The notes under the pieces are model-generated. The model worked only from the letters and a program-made list of their open reading frames with translations, was not told where the DNA came from and searched no databases. DNA of 64,000 nt, taken from NCBI GenBank assembly GCA_024363285.1, contig AP024710.1, forward strand, positions 2,140,001-2,204,000. Direction: 5' to 3'. Source of the stretch: Leptolinea sp. HRD-7. Its GTDB lineage: Bacteria; Chloroflexota; Anaerolineae; Anaerolineales; Anaerolineaceae. Below, piece after piece: positions 43,156 through 52,032 of this stretch. Every line of letters begins with the position of its first letter. The stretch's first letter is position 1. The position numbers and the translations under genes are program-made.

Positions 43156-44493
43156 ATGGATACTGATTGCATTGGCCAAACATTAATGGATGTACAGGAG
43201 ACGAAATCCATCAGTCTCAGATCCGGTATTCTGGCGAAAACTCCGGAAATATTTTCCCGGTATTTCCCCGGCCAAAAAGCTGTCATCGTGGCGGATGAAA
43301 ACACATATATCGCTGCCGGGCGGCAGGTTCAGGATCTGTTTTCAGCCGCCGGGATGCCCGTGTGTGAACCGCTCATTTACCCCGGCAAACCGTTACTGTA
43401 CGCCAGTTTTGACAATGTCCTCCGGTTAGCGGAATCGCTGCGCCATATAGACGCCATTCCCGTGGCGGTGGGATCGGGAACGATCAATGACCTGACCAAA
43501 CTGGCATCGCACCGGTTGGAGAGGCGCTACATGGTGGTGGCCACAGCCGCTTCCATGGACGGGTACACAGCATCCGGCGCTTCGATATCAAAGGATGGTT
43601 TCAAACAAACTTTTTCCTGCCCTGCGCCTGTGGCAGTGGTGGCGGACCTGGATGTGATGATCCGGGCGCCAAAACCCATGACCGCTTCGGGCTATGCGGA
43701 CCTGCTGGCGAAGAATGTAGCCGGCGCGGATTGGATCATCGCGGACGCGCTGGGAATAGAACCAATAAATACGCGTACATGGGATATTGTTCAGGGGCAT
43801 CTCAGGGAAAGCACCGAACATCCCGATCTGCTTTCCAGCAATGATCCGCAGGCTTTTTTCCGGCTTGTTCGCGGGCTTATGCTTTCAGGGCTTTCCCTGC
43901 AGCATTACCAGGCATCACGGCCGGCATCCGGCGCGGAGCATCTGATCAGTCATCTGTGGGAAATGGCAGAGACTACGCACGGTGAATTCTCGCATGGTTT
44001 GAAAGTGGGATTGGGGACGATCGCTTCTGCCGCTTTGTATGACCGGGTGCTTGCGCGTGACTTCACCCGATTGAATGTTGACCGGATGGTCAACGCGTAC
44101 CTGTCACGTAGCGAAGTTGAGGCCGTTATCCGGAAGGCATTCTCCAATCCTGATGTGGTTGATTCTGCCATTCAGCAATCCATGGCGAAATATCCCGAAC
44201 CAGACGAAATGAGAATCCGTCTGATCCGGTTGAAAGAACAGTGGCCGCAGATAAAAACCAGGCTGCAGACGCAGTTGATCCACGCGCCGGAAATGCGTGA
44301 CATGCTGGCTGCCGCCGGCTGCGTCACCCATCCGTCACAAATGGGCAAAACTACCACTGATTTGCTTAAAGCTTACCGGCAGGCACGTTTGATCCGCAAC
44401 CGGTATACCATCCTGGATATGGCCGAAGAAGCCGGCTGTCTGGAGGACTGCCTGAATGAACTGTTTTCTCCCGGCGGGTTCTGGGCTTCATAG
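43156..44493 (+). CDS. sn-Glycerol-1-phosphate dehydrogenase (AraM/EgsA family)
   Basis: 445 residues of the iron-containing alcohol dehydrogenase-like G1P dehydrogenase family. NAD binding: VAVGSGTINDLTKL (about 100-113) and TAASMDGYTASGASI; metal ligands are the expected D (ADLLAKNVAGADW), H (HLWEMAETTHGEFSHG) and a following H. It reduces dihydroxyacetone phosphate to sn-glycerol-1-phosphate. The AraM of Bacillus subtilis lies in the arabinose operon next to the HAD phosphatase AraL; here a NagD-type phosphatase follows after 8 bp. A C-terminal extension of about 90 residues beyond the catalytic core is normal for AraM-like proteins. The CCCGCGCGGG palindrome at 43140-43149 precedes the start. 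Confidence 0.9.
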   Translation: MDTDCIGQTLMDVQETKSISLRSGILAKTPEIFSRYFPGQKAVIVADENTYIAAGRQVQDLFSAAGMPVCEPLIYPGKPLLYASFDNVLRLAESLRHIDAIPVAVGSGTINDLTKLASHRLERRYMVVATAASMDGYTASGASISKDGFKQTFSCPAPVAVVADLDVMIRAPKPMTASGYADLLAKNVAGADWIIADALGIEPINTRTWDIVQGHLRESTEHPDLLSSNDPQAFFRLVRGLMLSGLSLQHYQASRPASGAEHLISHLWEMAETTHGEFSHGLKVGLGTIASAALYDRVLARDFTRLNVDRMVNAYLSRSEVEAVIRKAFSNPDVVDSAIQQSMAKYPEPDEMRIRLIRLKEQWPQIKTRLQTQLIHAPEMRDMLAAAGCVTHPSQMGKTTTDLLKAYRQARLIRNRYTILDMAEEAGCLEDCLNELFSPGGFWAS

Positions 44494-44501
44494 GGGGTGG
44501 T

Positions 44502-45293
44502 ATGAAATATAAAGCCTGTATTTTCGATCAGGATGGTACTATCTATCTGGGCAATAGTTTGATCTCCGGCGCGGCGGAAACGATTGCCCGCCTGCGTGCT
44601 GCCGGATCACGGACGATCTTCCTCTCCAACAACCCCACGAAAACCCGGGAGCAGTACGCTGAGAAACTGGCCCGTCTGGGGATCCCGACTAACGTGGATG
44701 ATATTGTCAATTCTTCTTATGTAATGGTGGAATGGCTAAAAGAAAACACACCCGGCGCATGCCTGTATGTGATCGGCGAAGAGTCTATTATCGGAGAGTT
44801 GAAAGAGGCGGGATTTGTCCTGTCAGAGAAGCCCGGTGAGGTTGATGTGGTCGTCGCTTCGTTCGACCGCACCTTTGACTACCATAAGCTGCAGGTGGCT
44901 TTTGATGCCATTAATGCCGGTGCCCGGCTGGTGGCTACCAATCCAGACCGCTATTGCCCCACACCAACCGGTGGTGAACCGGATTGCGCGGCCATTATTG
45001 CGGCCCTTGAAGCCTGCACGGGGGTGAAATGCGACCCGGTGGTTGGGAAACCGTCACCCATTATGGTCCGAACGATCATGGAAAAACTCGGGCTTCTCCC
45101 GAAGGATTGCCTGATGGTAGGTGACCGACTGGAGACGGATATCCGGATGGGAATTGAGGCAGGAATGGATACCTGCCTGGTGCTCACCGGAGACGCGGAT
45201 CGGGAAAAACTGAAAATTTCCGGTTTGAAACCGACAATGGTTCTTAATTCCATTGCCGGATTACTGGAAATGTGTAACCTGTCAGGCTCCTGA
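44502..45293 (+). CDS. HAD-IIA (NagD/AraL-type) sugar or glycerol phosphate phosphatase
   Basis: 263 residues. HAD motifs: nucleophile D9 and acid/base D11 in FDQDGT, motif II SNNPT, K in the VVGKPSP region, and motif IV GDRLETDIRMG. The C2 cap with NPDRYCPTPTG is typical of NagD-like enzymes. AraL of Bacillus subtilis is a family member encoded next to AraM, so this pair probably makes and dephosphorylates a phosphorylated metabolite linked to pentose or glycerol phosphate use. GGGGTGG precedes the ATG; the gene overlaps the convergent small membrane gene by 12 bp. Confidence 0.9.
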   Translation: MKYKACIFDQDGTIYLGNSLISGAAETIARLRAAGSRTIFLSNNPTKTREQYAEKLARLGIPTNVDDIVNSSYVMVEWLKENTPGACLYVIGEESIIGELKEAGFVLSEKPGEVDVVVASFDRTFDYHKLQVAFDAINAGARLVATNPDRYCPTPTGGEPDCAAIIAALEACTGVKCDPVVGKPSPIMVRTIMEKLGLLPKDCLMVGDRLETDIRMGIEAGMDTCLVLTGDADREKLKISGLKPTMVLNSIAGLLEMCNLSGS

Positions 45294-45596
45294 ATTGTTT
45301 TTTTCGGCTTCCTCGCGGGCGATTTGTTCCTTTTCCCGGGCCTGTTGTTCTTCATCGATCAAGGGGAGGCAGGTGCAACTGGTCACCTGGTTGGGATTGT
45401 TTTTCTTGATATAGGTCATGATAAAACCGGCAACAACAAAGACCGCTACCAAACCCCACGGGAATCCGGTCAATAAACTTGATTGCGCCACGGCAGCAGG
45501 GGTGGGGTCAACCGGTGGATTGCCTTCAGCAAGAACTGGAAAACTAGTACTTATTGATAGTAAAACTGCCAGTAAAAAAGATTTAGAAATTTTCAT
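45282..45596 (-). CDS. Small secreted/membrane protein with signal peptide and charged tail
   Basis: 104 residues. Signal peptide (MKISKSFLLAVLLSISTSFPVLAEG) with a probable cleavage after VLA; a second helix about 46-63 (GLVAVFVVAGFIMTYI); then a cytoplasmic or external charged tail (EEQQAREKEQIAREEAEK) preceded by CTC. No family recognised. Convergent with the phosphatase gene, overlapping its last 12 bp. Expression from an AT-rich region at its right end, where arrays of A/T hexamers occur. Confidence 0.7.
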   Translation of the reverse strand: MKISKSFLLAVLLSISTSFPVLAEGNPPVDPTPAAVAQSSLLTGFPWGLVAVFVVAGFIMTYIKKNNPNQVTSCTCLPLIDEEQQAREKEQIAREEAEKNNSGA

Positions 45597-45705
45597 TCTT
45601 ACTCCGGTAAAAATGATATCTATTCATGATTATGACTTAATTGATTTCGACTGTATACCGGTCTAATGTAAAATACATTCAGTTTGTATAACCTGTGATT
45701 ACAAA

Positions 45706-46500
45706 ATGCCCAATAAAAGAACGTCCTCCCCGTATGTCACCCAATACTTCAAAACATCAGACCTCGCCAGGGCGGCCGGTGTGCATGAGAACACCGTCCG
45801 GCGGTATGTGGATTGGGGATTGCTGCCTGCGGTGGAACGCGCGCCGAACGGTTACCGGCGGTTTACCCAGCGCCACCTGGATTGCCTGAAACTTGATCGG
45901 CTCATAATGGAAGGCAGCTACCCGGGAAAGTCGATCCACCGTTCAGGCGCGGAGATCATCGCGAGCGCGGTACGTGATGACTGGGGTGGGGCTTTGGAAC
46001 TGGCATATCAGCATCTGGCCATTGTCAAATCGGAAAAAGCGCAGGCCGATGCGGCCGTTGAATTATTGGAACGCTGGGCGAATGGCCGGCACGCCGAGGT
46101 CTCAGGCCGCATTTTGCGCATAGGCGAAGTTGCGCGGCTTCTGGGTGTCACAAACGATGTGCTGCGCAATTGGGAACGTAACGGGTTGCTGGATGTGCCC
46201 CGCCAGGAAAGCAATACGTACCGCCTGTACGGGCCAGGTGAGATCAGCCGGCTGCGGGTGATACGCATGCTTGTTAACGCGGGTTACAGCCTGATGGCCA
46301 TTCTTCGAATGCTGCTTCAATTGGACAGGGGTGATACGCGTGACCTGCGCCAGGTGCTGGATACCCCTCAGCCGGATGAAGATGTGTATATGGCCTCAGA
46401 CCGGTGGCTTTCTACTCTGGATAATGAAGAGAAACGCGCCCGGAAGATCATTGATTACATTGAGACAGTTATTCAGAGCAGGGCAGGCAAACCGGCTTAA
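45706..46500 (+). CDS. MerR-type regulator with two HTH domains
   Basis: 264 residues with two complete MerR-like winged helices: about 14-75 (FKTSDLARAAGVHENTVRRY) and about 137-205 (LRIGEVARLLGVTNDVLRNW). Between and after are helical segments (about 85-135 and 205-260) for dimerisation. No cysteine metal site and no obvious drug-binding domain are present. Just downstream are the UvrA2 gene and an ABC-2 exporter that share a promoter containing the dyad AACCCT-N13-AGGGTT directly before the -10, the position where MerR proteins act. Autoregulation is not obvious. No clear Shine-Dalgarno precedes the ATG; a short leader is possible. Confidence 0.88.
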   Translation: MPNKRTSSPYVTQYFKTSDLARAAGVHENTVRRYVDWGLLPAVERAPNGYRRFTQRHLDCLKLDRLIMEGSYPGKSIHRSGAEIIASAVRDDWGGALELAYQHLAIVKSEKAQADAAVELLERWANGRHAEVSGRILRIGEVARLLGVTNDVLRNWERNGLLDVPRQESNTYRLYGPGEISRLRVIRMLVNAGYSLMAILRMLLQLDRGDTRDLRQVLDTPQPDEDVYMASDRWLSTLDNEEKRARKIIDYIETVIQSRAGKPA

Positions 46501-46531
46501 ACCCTCCCTTTGCGCACCAGGGTTCTACAAT
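46499..46531 (+). promoter_or_regulatory. MerR-type promoter/operator before uvrA2 (copy 1)
   Basis: Dyad AACCCT (46500-46505) and AGGGTT (46519-46524), 13 bp apart, with -10 TACAAT (46526-46531) immediately after. The 26 bases 46499-46524 are identical to 49370-49395 in front of the exporter genes. A dyad placed in an over-long spacer is the hallmark of MerR-activated promoters. Confidence 0.8.
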
Positions 46532-46567
46532 GAGATAGTACACAAAATTATCTCATCGGGAGTCTGA

Positions 46568-49105
46568 ATGAACGAAACCATCGATATACGGGGAGCCCGG
46601 CTGCATAACCTCAAAAATATCAGCCTGAGCATCCCCAAGAACAAACTGGTCGTGTTGACCGGTCTTTCCGGTTCGGGCAAGTCCACTCTGGGGTTTGACA
46701 TCCTGAACAGGGAAGGGATGCGTCAGTACATGGAATCGCTGGGGATGGTCACCGATGGATTGACCAGACCTCAGGGGATGACCATCACAGGTCTTTCCCC
46801 GTCCATCAGCGTTGACCAGCATCTGACGAACCACAGCCCACGTTCCACCGTCGGCACGTCAACCGAAGTTTTCACCTACCTGCGGGTTCTTTTCGCCCGG
46901 GTAGGTCACCGGCCATGCCCTAAATGCGGTAAAGATGTTCCGCCGCCTACGTTTGAATTCGCGGAAGATGAATTACCGGACGAAGCGGATGAATCTCAGA
47001 CTGTTAATCCTGAGGATACATTTCCCTGTCCGCATTGCGGCGCGCCGGTGCCTGAAATGGGGATGGCGAATTTTTCGTTCAATAAACCGGCCGGCGCCTG
47101 CCCCACATGCACCGGTCTGGGTGTAGTCCGGCAGGTGGTTGTTTCGCGAATGCTGGATGAGAGCAAATCCATTGCCGAAAATGGCATCACCTTCTGGGAT
47201 GAATTCCACATCAACTATTACACAAAGATACTGGAGAACGCCAGCCTGTATTTCGGGTTGGATATGGATGTCAACCAGCCGCTGAACCAGTTGACTGAAC
47301 CGGCTCGCGACCTGATCCTGTACGGCACGAACAGCCCGAAATTTCTAAAGCACTTCCCGGGTGTCAAACCGCCCCGCACCAACGCGCAGGGCAACTTTGA
47401 AGGCATCGTCACCAACATGCTGCGACGCTATGACGAACATGCCGACAATGAAGCCTACCGGCAAAAGCTGGAACCGTATTTCGCGTCACAGGTCTGCCCG
47501 GATTGCGGTGGAACCCGCCTGCGCCCTGAAAGCCGGGCGGTGACGGTCGCCGGACGGACGATCATCGACATCTCCCAACTGCCGCTGAACGAGCTGGATG
47601 CCTGGTTGAAGTCACTTCCCACTGGGTTTTCCACACAGGAGACATTGATTGGCGGGCCTATTATCAATGACCTGGATGACCGTATTCACCGGCTATTGGA
47701 GGTTGGGGTAGGGTATCTGACCCTGGAGCGTTCATCGCCCACACTTTCCGCGGGTGAGGCTCAGCGGCTGCGGTTGGCTTCTCTTTTAGGCTCCGGTTTA
47801 ACGGGTGTGCTTTATGTTCTGGATGAACCGACCATCGGATTACACCAGCGTGACACGCAGAGCCTTATCCGGGTTTTGCGCCGCCTGCGGGACCTGGGCA
47901 ACACGGTGCTGGTGATCGAACATGACCTTGAGATGATGCATGCCGCCGATTACCTGATCGATATCGGTCCCGGCGCGGGAAAGTACGGCGGTGAGGTGGT
48001 AGCCTGCGGAACGCCAGAAGAGGTGATGCGCAATCCGGCTTCATTAACCGGAAAATATCTATCCGGCGAACGCTCTGTTCCAATGCCCGAGAAACGCCGG
48101 GCGTACAACAGACGGGAATTACTGATCAACAATGCCCGCCAATTCAACCTGCGGAATGTGACGGTCTCTATACCGCTGCGTATGCTGGTGGCAGTGACCG
48201 GCGTATCCGGTTCCGGCAAATCGTCTCTGATCTTCGATATTCTGGACAAAGCGCTCAGGCAGCGGTTGAACGGGGCAAATGAACAGCCCGGGAAACATGA
48301 CCGCATCGACGGGATGGACCAGGTGGACAAAGTGATCACCATTGACCAGGAACACATCGGGCGCATCCCGCGGTCCAATGCGGCTACATATTCAGACGCG
48401 TTCACGGCTATCCGTGAAGCCTTCGCGGCAACAGACGAAGCCCGAAAACGCAAGTTCTCTCCCCGGCATTTCTCTTTCAACGTTCCCGGTGGGCGCTGTG
48501 AACGCTGTGAAGGATCGGGTACCCTGACGGTAAAGATGCACTTCATGCCGGATGTGGAAGTCCGCTGCCCGACATGCCATGGAAGGCGGTTTACCCGTGA
48601 AACACTGGCGGTCAAGTTCAACGGGTATGACATCTCTCAGGTGCTGGATATGACCGTGGAAGAGGCACTGCAGGTGTTCAAACAGGTTCCCGCGGCGGCT
48701 TCACGTCTGCAGGTGATGTCTGATGTAGGTCTGGGGTATCTGCAGCTCGGCCAGCCGGCCACCACACTCTCCGGCGGTGAGGCGCAGCGCGTTAAGTTGG
48801 CGAAAGAGCTGGGGCGTAAATCTACCGGGCGCACACTCTACCTGCTGGACGAACCGACCACCGGCTTGCACCCGGATGACACCGGACGGTTGTTGGCCGT
48901 GCTTCAGCGGCTGGTGGATGCCGGGAACTCTGTCATCGTAGTGGAGCACAACCTGGATCTGGTTCGCGCGGCTGATTGGGTGATCGATATGGGGCCGGAA
49001 GGCGGTGACGCCGGCGGCCGGGTGATCGCCGAAGGAACACCCGAGCAGGTGGCGCTGGTGAAAGAGTCGTATACCGGGCAATACCTGGCAAAGATGTTGA
49101 AATGA
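46568..49105 (+). CDS. UvrA2-like (excinuclease A paralogue) ABC ATPase
   Basis: 845 residues with two ABC ATPase modules: Walker A GLSGSGKST (about 32-40), signature LSAGEAQRLRL and Walker B VLYVLDEPTIG in the first; GVSGSGKSS, LSGGEAQRVKL and LYLLDEPTTG in the second. Zinc modules CPKC/CPHC/CPTC and CERC/CPTC are present. It is about 100 residues shorter than housekeeping UvrA (about 940), consistent with the UvrA2/DrrC class that lacks the UvrB-binding domain and is linked to drug or DNA-intercalator resistance. It sits downstream of the MerR-type regulator and its promoter; GGGAG lies upstream of the ATG. An ABC-2 exporter with the same promoter follows. Confidence 0.92.
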   Translation: MNETIDIRGARLHNLKNISLSIPKNKLVVLTGLSGSGKSTLGFDILNREGMRQYMESLGMVTDGLTRPQGMTITGLSPSISVDQHLTNHSPRSTVGTSTEVFTYLRVLFARVGHRPCPKCGKDVPPPTFEFAEDELPDEADESQTVNPEDTFPCPHCGAPVPEMGMANFSFNKPAGACPTCTGLGVVRQVVVSRMLDESKSIAENGITFWDEFHINYYTKILENASLYFGLDMDVNQPLNQLTEPARDLILYGTNSPKFLKHFPGVKPPRTNAQGNFEGIVTNMLRRYDEHADNEAYRQKLEPYFASQVCPDCGGTRLRPESRAVTVAGRTIIDISQLPLNELDAWLKSLPTGFSTQETLIGGPIINDLDDRIHRLLEVGVGYLTLERSSPTLSAGEAQRLRLASLLGSGLTGVLYVLDEPTIGLHQRDTQSLIRVLRRLRDLGNTVLVIEHDLEMMHAADYLIDIGPGAGKYGGEVVACGTPEEVMRNPASLTGKYLSGERSVPMPEKRRAYNRRELLINNARQFNLRNVTVSIPLRMLVAVTGVSGSGKSSLIFDILDKALRQRLNGANEQPGKHDRIDGMDQVDKVITIDQEHIGRIPRSNAATYSDAFTAIREAFAATDEARKRKFSPRHFSFNVPGGRCERCEGSGTLTVKMHFMPDVEVRCPTCHGRRFTRETLAVKFNGYDISQVLDMTVEEALQVFKQVPAAASRLQVMSDVGLGYLQLGQPATTLSGGEAQRVKLAKELGRKSTGRTLYLLDEPTTGLHPDDTGRLLAVLQRLVDAGNSVIVVEHNLDLVRAADWVIDMGPEGGDAGGRVIAEGTPEQVALVKESYTGQYLAKMLK

Positions 49106-49113
49106 ACCTGATG

Positions 49114-49152
49114 AACCTCCTCTGGAACAGTAGCTTTCCGGGGGAGGTTTTT
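49114..49152 (+). terminator. Terminator of uvrA2
   Basis: 14-bp stem with two G-T pairs starting at AACCTCC (49114-49120) and ending GGAGGTT (49143-49149), loop 49128-49135, followed by TTTATT. Confidence 0.75.
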
Positions 49153-49369
49153 ATTGGAGTTCTTTTATGATTATTTTCAGACGCAAAATACCCCCTCCAA
49201 CCTCCCCCATTTTCAAAATGCGAAAATGGGGGAGACATCGATCTGTAAAAAAATGAGAAATGACGAAATTTCAAGTTAAGATCGATCAGGAACTCATATT
49301 GCCAACGATTCCAGCCAAAAGGCACCTTCCTCCATCTCGCAGAGATGGGGGAAGGCCGGGATGGGGGTA

Positions 49370-49402
49370 AAACCCTCCCTTTGCGCACCAGGGTTGTACA
49401 CT
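49370..49402 (+). promoter_or_regulatory. MerR-type promoter/operator before the ABC exporter (copy 2)
   Basis: AACCCT (49371-49376) and AGGGTT (49390-49395) with -10 TACACT (49397-49402) directly after. Identical to copy 1 over 26 bp and at the same distance from its -10; the leader is about 23 nt with AAGGAG (49421-49426). Confidence 0.8.
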
Positions 49403-49431
49403 GGTAAAGAAACCAACATCAAGGAGTTGAA

Positions 49432-50430
49432 ATGAACGAACTTCACATTCAGGCAAAGAACCTGAGCAAGACCTACCGTGTTCCGGTGCGCCACGAGGGA
49501 TTGGGCGAGTCCATCCGCAGCCTGTTGCGGCCAACCTATGACGAAGTCCCCGCCGTGAAGGATATATCATTTGATGTATCCGCCGGGGAGATGGTAGGGT
49601 TTATCGGGCCGAATGGCGCGGGGAAAACCACCACGCTCAAGATGCTATCCGGGCTCGTTCATCCCACCTCGGGTGATATTACCGTTTTGGGGCACAAACC
49701 CTGGAAGCGCGAAGCGGATTACCTGCGCCGAATTTCCATTATTATGGGCAACAAGAGCCAGATGCTGTGGGATATTCCACCCATGGATTCCTTCCGGGTG
49801 CTAAGCGAGATCTATAACGTTCCGGCCGCTGATTATAAAAACACTCTGGACGAAATTATCGACCTGCTCGATATGAAAGAACTGCTCACCAAACCGGTAC
49901 GCAACCTGTCACTCGGTGAGCGCATGAAATGCGAGCTGACGGCCAGCCTGCTGTACCGCCCGGCCGTCCTGTTCCTTGACGAACCCACGCTGGGATTGGA
50001 CGTTTCCATGCAGCTGCGCCTGCGCCGCTTCCTGGCGGATTACAACAAACGCAGCGGGGTGACGGTCATCCTTACCAGTCATTACATGGCGGATGTCACC
50101 GCGTTATGCGAGCGGGTGATCCTGATCCACAACGGCAGCCTGATGTTCGATGGCGCCCTGTCTACCCTGGCACATGACCTCTCGCCATATAAATTACTTC
50201 GACTCACCCTGCTGGAAGATATCCCGGTTGAAACCCTGAACCTGCCTGCCGGCGCTGAAGTGACTGTGTCTGAAGAGCAGGGGGAGGGGCTTTCCATCCG
50301 GGTGCCGAGGGCTGACGCGCCAGCCATAACAGCGAAATTATTACAAACCTTGCCGGTGGCTGACCTGACCGTTGAGGATCCGCCCATTGAAGCTGTTATC
50401 GACCGTGTGTATTCCGGAGGTCTCCAATGA
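49432..50430 (+). CDS. ABC-2 exporter ATP-binding protein
   Basis: 332 residues with one nucleotide-binding domain: Walker [13 protein letters not shown] (about 61-72), signature [11 protein letters not shown], Walker [13 protein letters not shown] and switch histidine ILTSHYM. The C-terminal about 90 residues form the extra domain of DrrA/CcmA-like exporters. Overlaps the next gene by 4 bp (ATGA). Two ABC-2 membrane genes follow, a three-gene layout known for drug and lipid exporters. Expressed from the same promoter type as UvrA2, so the two systems are probably induced together. Confidence 0.92.
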   Translation: MNELHIQAKNLSKTYRVPVRHEGLGESIRSLLRPTYDEVPAVKDISFDVSAGEMVGFIGPNGAGKTTTLKMLSGLVHPTSGDITVLGHKPWKREADYLRRISIIMGNKSQMLWDIPPMDSFRVLSEIYNVPAADYKNTLDEIIDLLDMKELLTKPVRNLSLGERMKCELTASLLYRPAVLFLDEPTLGLDVSMQLRLRRFLADYNKRSGVTVILTSHYMADVTALCERVILIHNGSLMFDGALSTLAHDLSPYKLLRLTLLEDIPVETLNLPAGAEVTVSEEQGEGLSIRVPRADAPAITAKLLQTLPVADLTVEDPPIEAVIDRVYSGGLQ

Positions 50431-51218
50431 ACTCTCGCGGTGGACTGGCGTTGATCCGCGGGTTGTGGCTTTCATGGATGCAATACCGCAGTTTCTTCTT
50501 TGTGCTGGCATTCGGCTGGATGATACCGCCGCTGATCTACCTGCTGGTCTGGTCAACGGCAGCCGGTGACGGCAGCCTGGGCGGATACACACGCGGTGGA
50601 TTTGTGGCGTATTACCTGGTGCTTATACTGGTCAATCAGATCACCTATGCCCAGGTCAACTGGACGGTTGGCGACCTGATCCGTTACGGGCAGATCAATC
50701 ACATCCTGCTGCGTCCAATCGCCCCGGTGTATGACGCACTGGCATCTGAAGTGGCCGGGAAGTTCGTGTATCTGGTGTTTGACCTGCCGATACTGATCGT
50801 GTTGGCCTTCATCATGAAACCCGAGTTGACCGTCACCGTGCAGAGCGGGTTGCTTTTCTTGCTGTCATTATTGATGGCCTGGGCGCTGCGTTTCCTCTGG
50901 GGGTACTGGATCGCGCTGCTGGCGTTCTGGTCCGCGAGGGCAGACGCGCTGCTGACCCTGCAGGATTCGCTGATCTTCCTGCTGGCCGGACAGGTGGCGC
51001 CCATCGCGCTGCTGCCGGGTTGGCTGCAATCCGCGGCGGTGGTGCTGCCCTTCCGGTATATGGTCGCCTTTCCGGTGGAGATTCTGACCGGAAAGCTATC
51101 CAGCGCTGATCTGGTCTTCGGTTTTTCCATTCAACTGGTCTGGTTGGCAGCCGCGGCTGTTCTAGCACTGGTCATCTGGCGGCGCGGAATTACCCGTTAC
51201 GCCGGCTTTGGAGGTTGA
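50427..51218 (+). CDS. ABC-2 exporter membrane subunit 1
   Basis: 263 residues, six predicted helices, family of ABC-2-type (DUF990-like) permeases that occur in pairs. Typical segment YGQINHILLRPIAPVYDALASE with LRP before helix 3, and LPGWLQSAAVVLPFRYMVAFPVEI near the C-terminus, conserved in these families. It forms the pore with the next gene. Start overlaps the stop of the ATPase gene; GGAGG precedes it. Confidence 0.88.
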   Translation: MNSRGGLALIRGLWLSWMQYRSFFFVLAFGWMIPPLIYLLVWSTAAGDGSLGGYTRGGFVAYYLVLILVNQITYAQVNWTVGDLIRYGQINHILLRPIAPVYDALASEVAGKFVYLVFDLPILIVLAFIMKPELTVTVQSGLLFLLSLLMAWALRFLWGYWIALLAFWSARADALLTLQDSLIFLLAGQVAPIALLPGWLQSAAVVLPFRYMVAFPVEILTGKLSSADLVFGFSIQLVWLAAAAVLALVIWRRGITRYAGFGG

Positions 51219-51219
51219 T

Positions 51220-52011
51220 ATGCGTTTAATAAAATTAATCCCGCGGTTTATTAAGGTTTCATTTCTGGAGGAAGCCGCCTACCGCTCGAATTTCTTTATC
51301 AGTATTTTTTCCTCCATTCTAAATCTGGTCACAGGCGTGCTGGGAATCGCCATTTTGTACGGGCAGATCCAGTCTGTCAACGGTTGGGGAGTGTTTGAGA
51401 CAATGGCTCTCCTGGGTGTCTATTTGATCGTTTCCGCCCTCCGCGGTCTATTTATCGGGCCCGGATTGGAAGCACTCGCCGGGATGGACGGGGAGATCTG
51501 GGCTGGTAAGTTTGACTTTGTGCTGCTGCGCCCATTGAACACACAGGTGTTCGTCAGCCTGCGAAAATGGCGGTTGTTTTCAATGTTCGACCTGTTACTC
51601 GGCATCGGTGTACTGGTCACGGCAGCCATAAACCTGGGGGCCGCGTTGACGGGAGTCAACATGGTGCTGTTCCTGTTGACCCTGATCTCCGGACTGACCA
51701 TTCTGTACGCCATTTTGTTGATCTTTTCGGCGCTGGTCTTTTGGAGCCCCGGAGTGCTGTTTACCTGGATATTTGACGGTCTTTTCCAGATGTCGCGCTA
51801 CCCGATGGGTATGTATCCCGGTTGGTTGAAAATGGCACTTACCTGGATCGTGCCGGTAGGGATGATCACCACCATTCCGGCTGAAGCATTGACCGGTAAG
51901 CTCAATCCGTGGATGCTGGGAGCGAGCCTTGCTCTGGCAGCCGTCTTGCTCGCCGTTGGATCCTTCCTATTCAGGACGGGATTACGGAGGTACGCGAGCG
52001 CGTCGAGCTAA
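51220..52011 (+). CDS. ABC-2 exporter membrane subunit 2
   Basis: 263 residues, six predicted helices. Start ATG 51220 is chosen because GGAGG (51210-51214) lies 5 nt upstream; a TTG at 51208 would overlap that site. Internal conserved segment FVLLRPLNTQVFVSLRKW parallels the LRP motif of the preceding subunit, so the two are paralogues from duplication and probably form a heterodimer. A C-terminal helix ends in RRYASASS. Operon end; no clear terminator before the convergent gene at 52033. Confidence 0.88.
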   Translation: MRLIKLIPRFIKVSFLEEAAYRSNFFISIFSSILNLVTGVLGIAILYGQIQSVNGWGVFETMALLGVYLIVSALRGLFIGPGLEALAGMDGEIWAGKFDFVLLRPLNTQVFVSLRKWRLFSMFDLLLGIGVLVTAAINLGAALTGVNMVLFLLTLISGLTILYAILLIFSALVFWSPGVLFTWIFDGLFQMSRYPMGMYPGWLKMALTWIVPVGMITTIPAEALTGKLNPWMLGASLALAAVLLAVGSFLFRTGLRRYASASS

Positions 52012-52032
52012 TAGCATATTAATCAATATTGA

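Larger units (their letters stand above)
49106..49431. repeat. Intergenic region with terminator and inverted repeats
   Basis: No gene. In order: terminator (49114-49152), a perfect 13-bp inverted repeat around CTCCCCCATTTTC (49202-49214 with 49222-49234), a second 14-bp inverted repeat with one G-T pair (49325-49338 with 49342-49355), and the exporter promoter copy (49370-49402). The two inverted repeats look like REP-type palindromes scattered in a genome. Confidence 0.6.

Noticed and set aside
47950-48633. Open frame of 227 codons on the minus strand
   Set aside because: Antisense to the second half of the UvrA2 protein, whose ATPase motifs are unmistakable; the opposite translation is Arg/Ser/Pro rich and unlike a protein.
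46499-49402. Two identical 26-bp sequences as ends of a mobile element carrying uvrA2
   Set aside because: No transposase and no terminal inverted repeats are present. Both copies sit at the same distance before a -10 box and a start codon, which fits promoter elements better.
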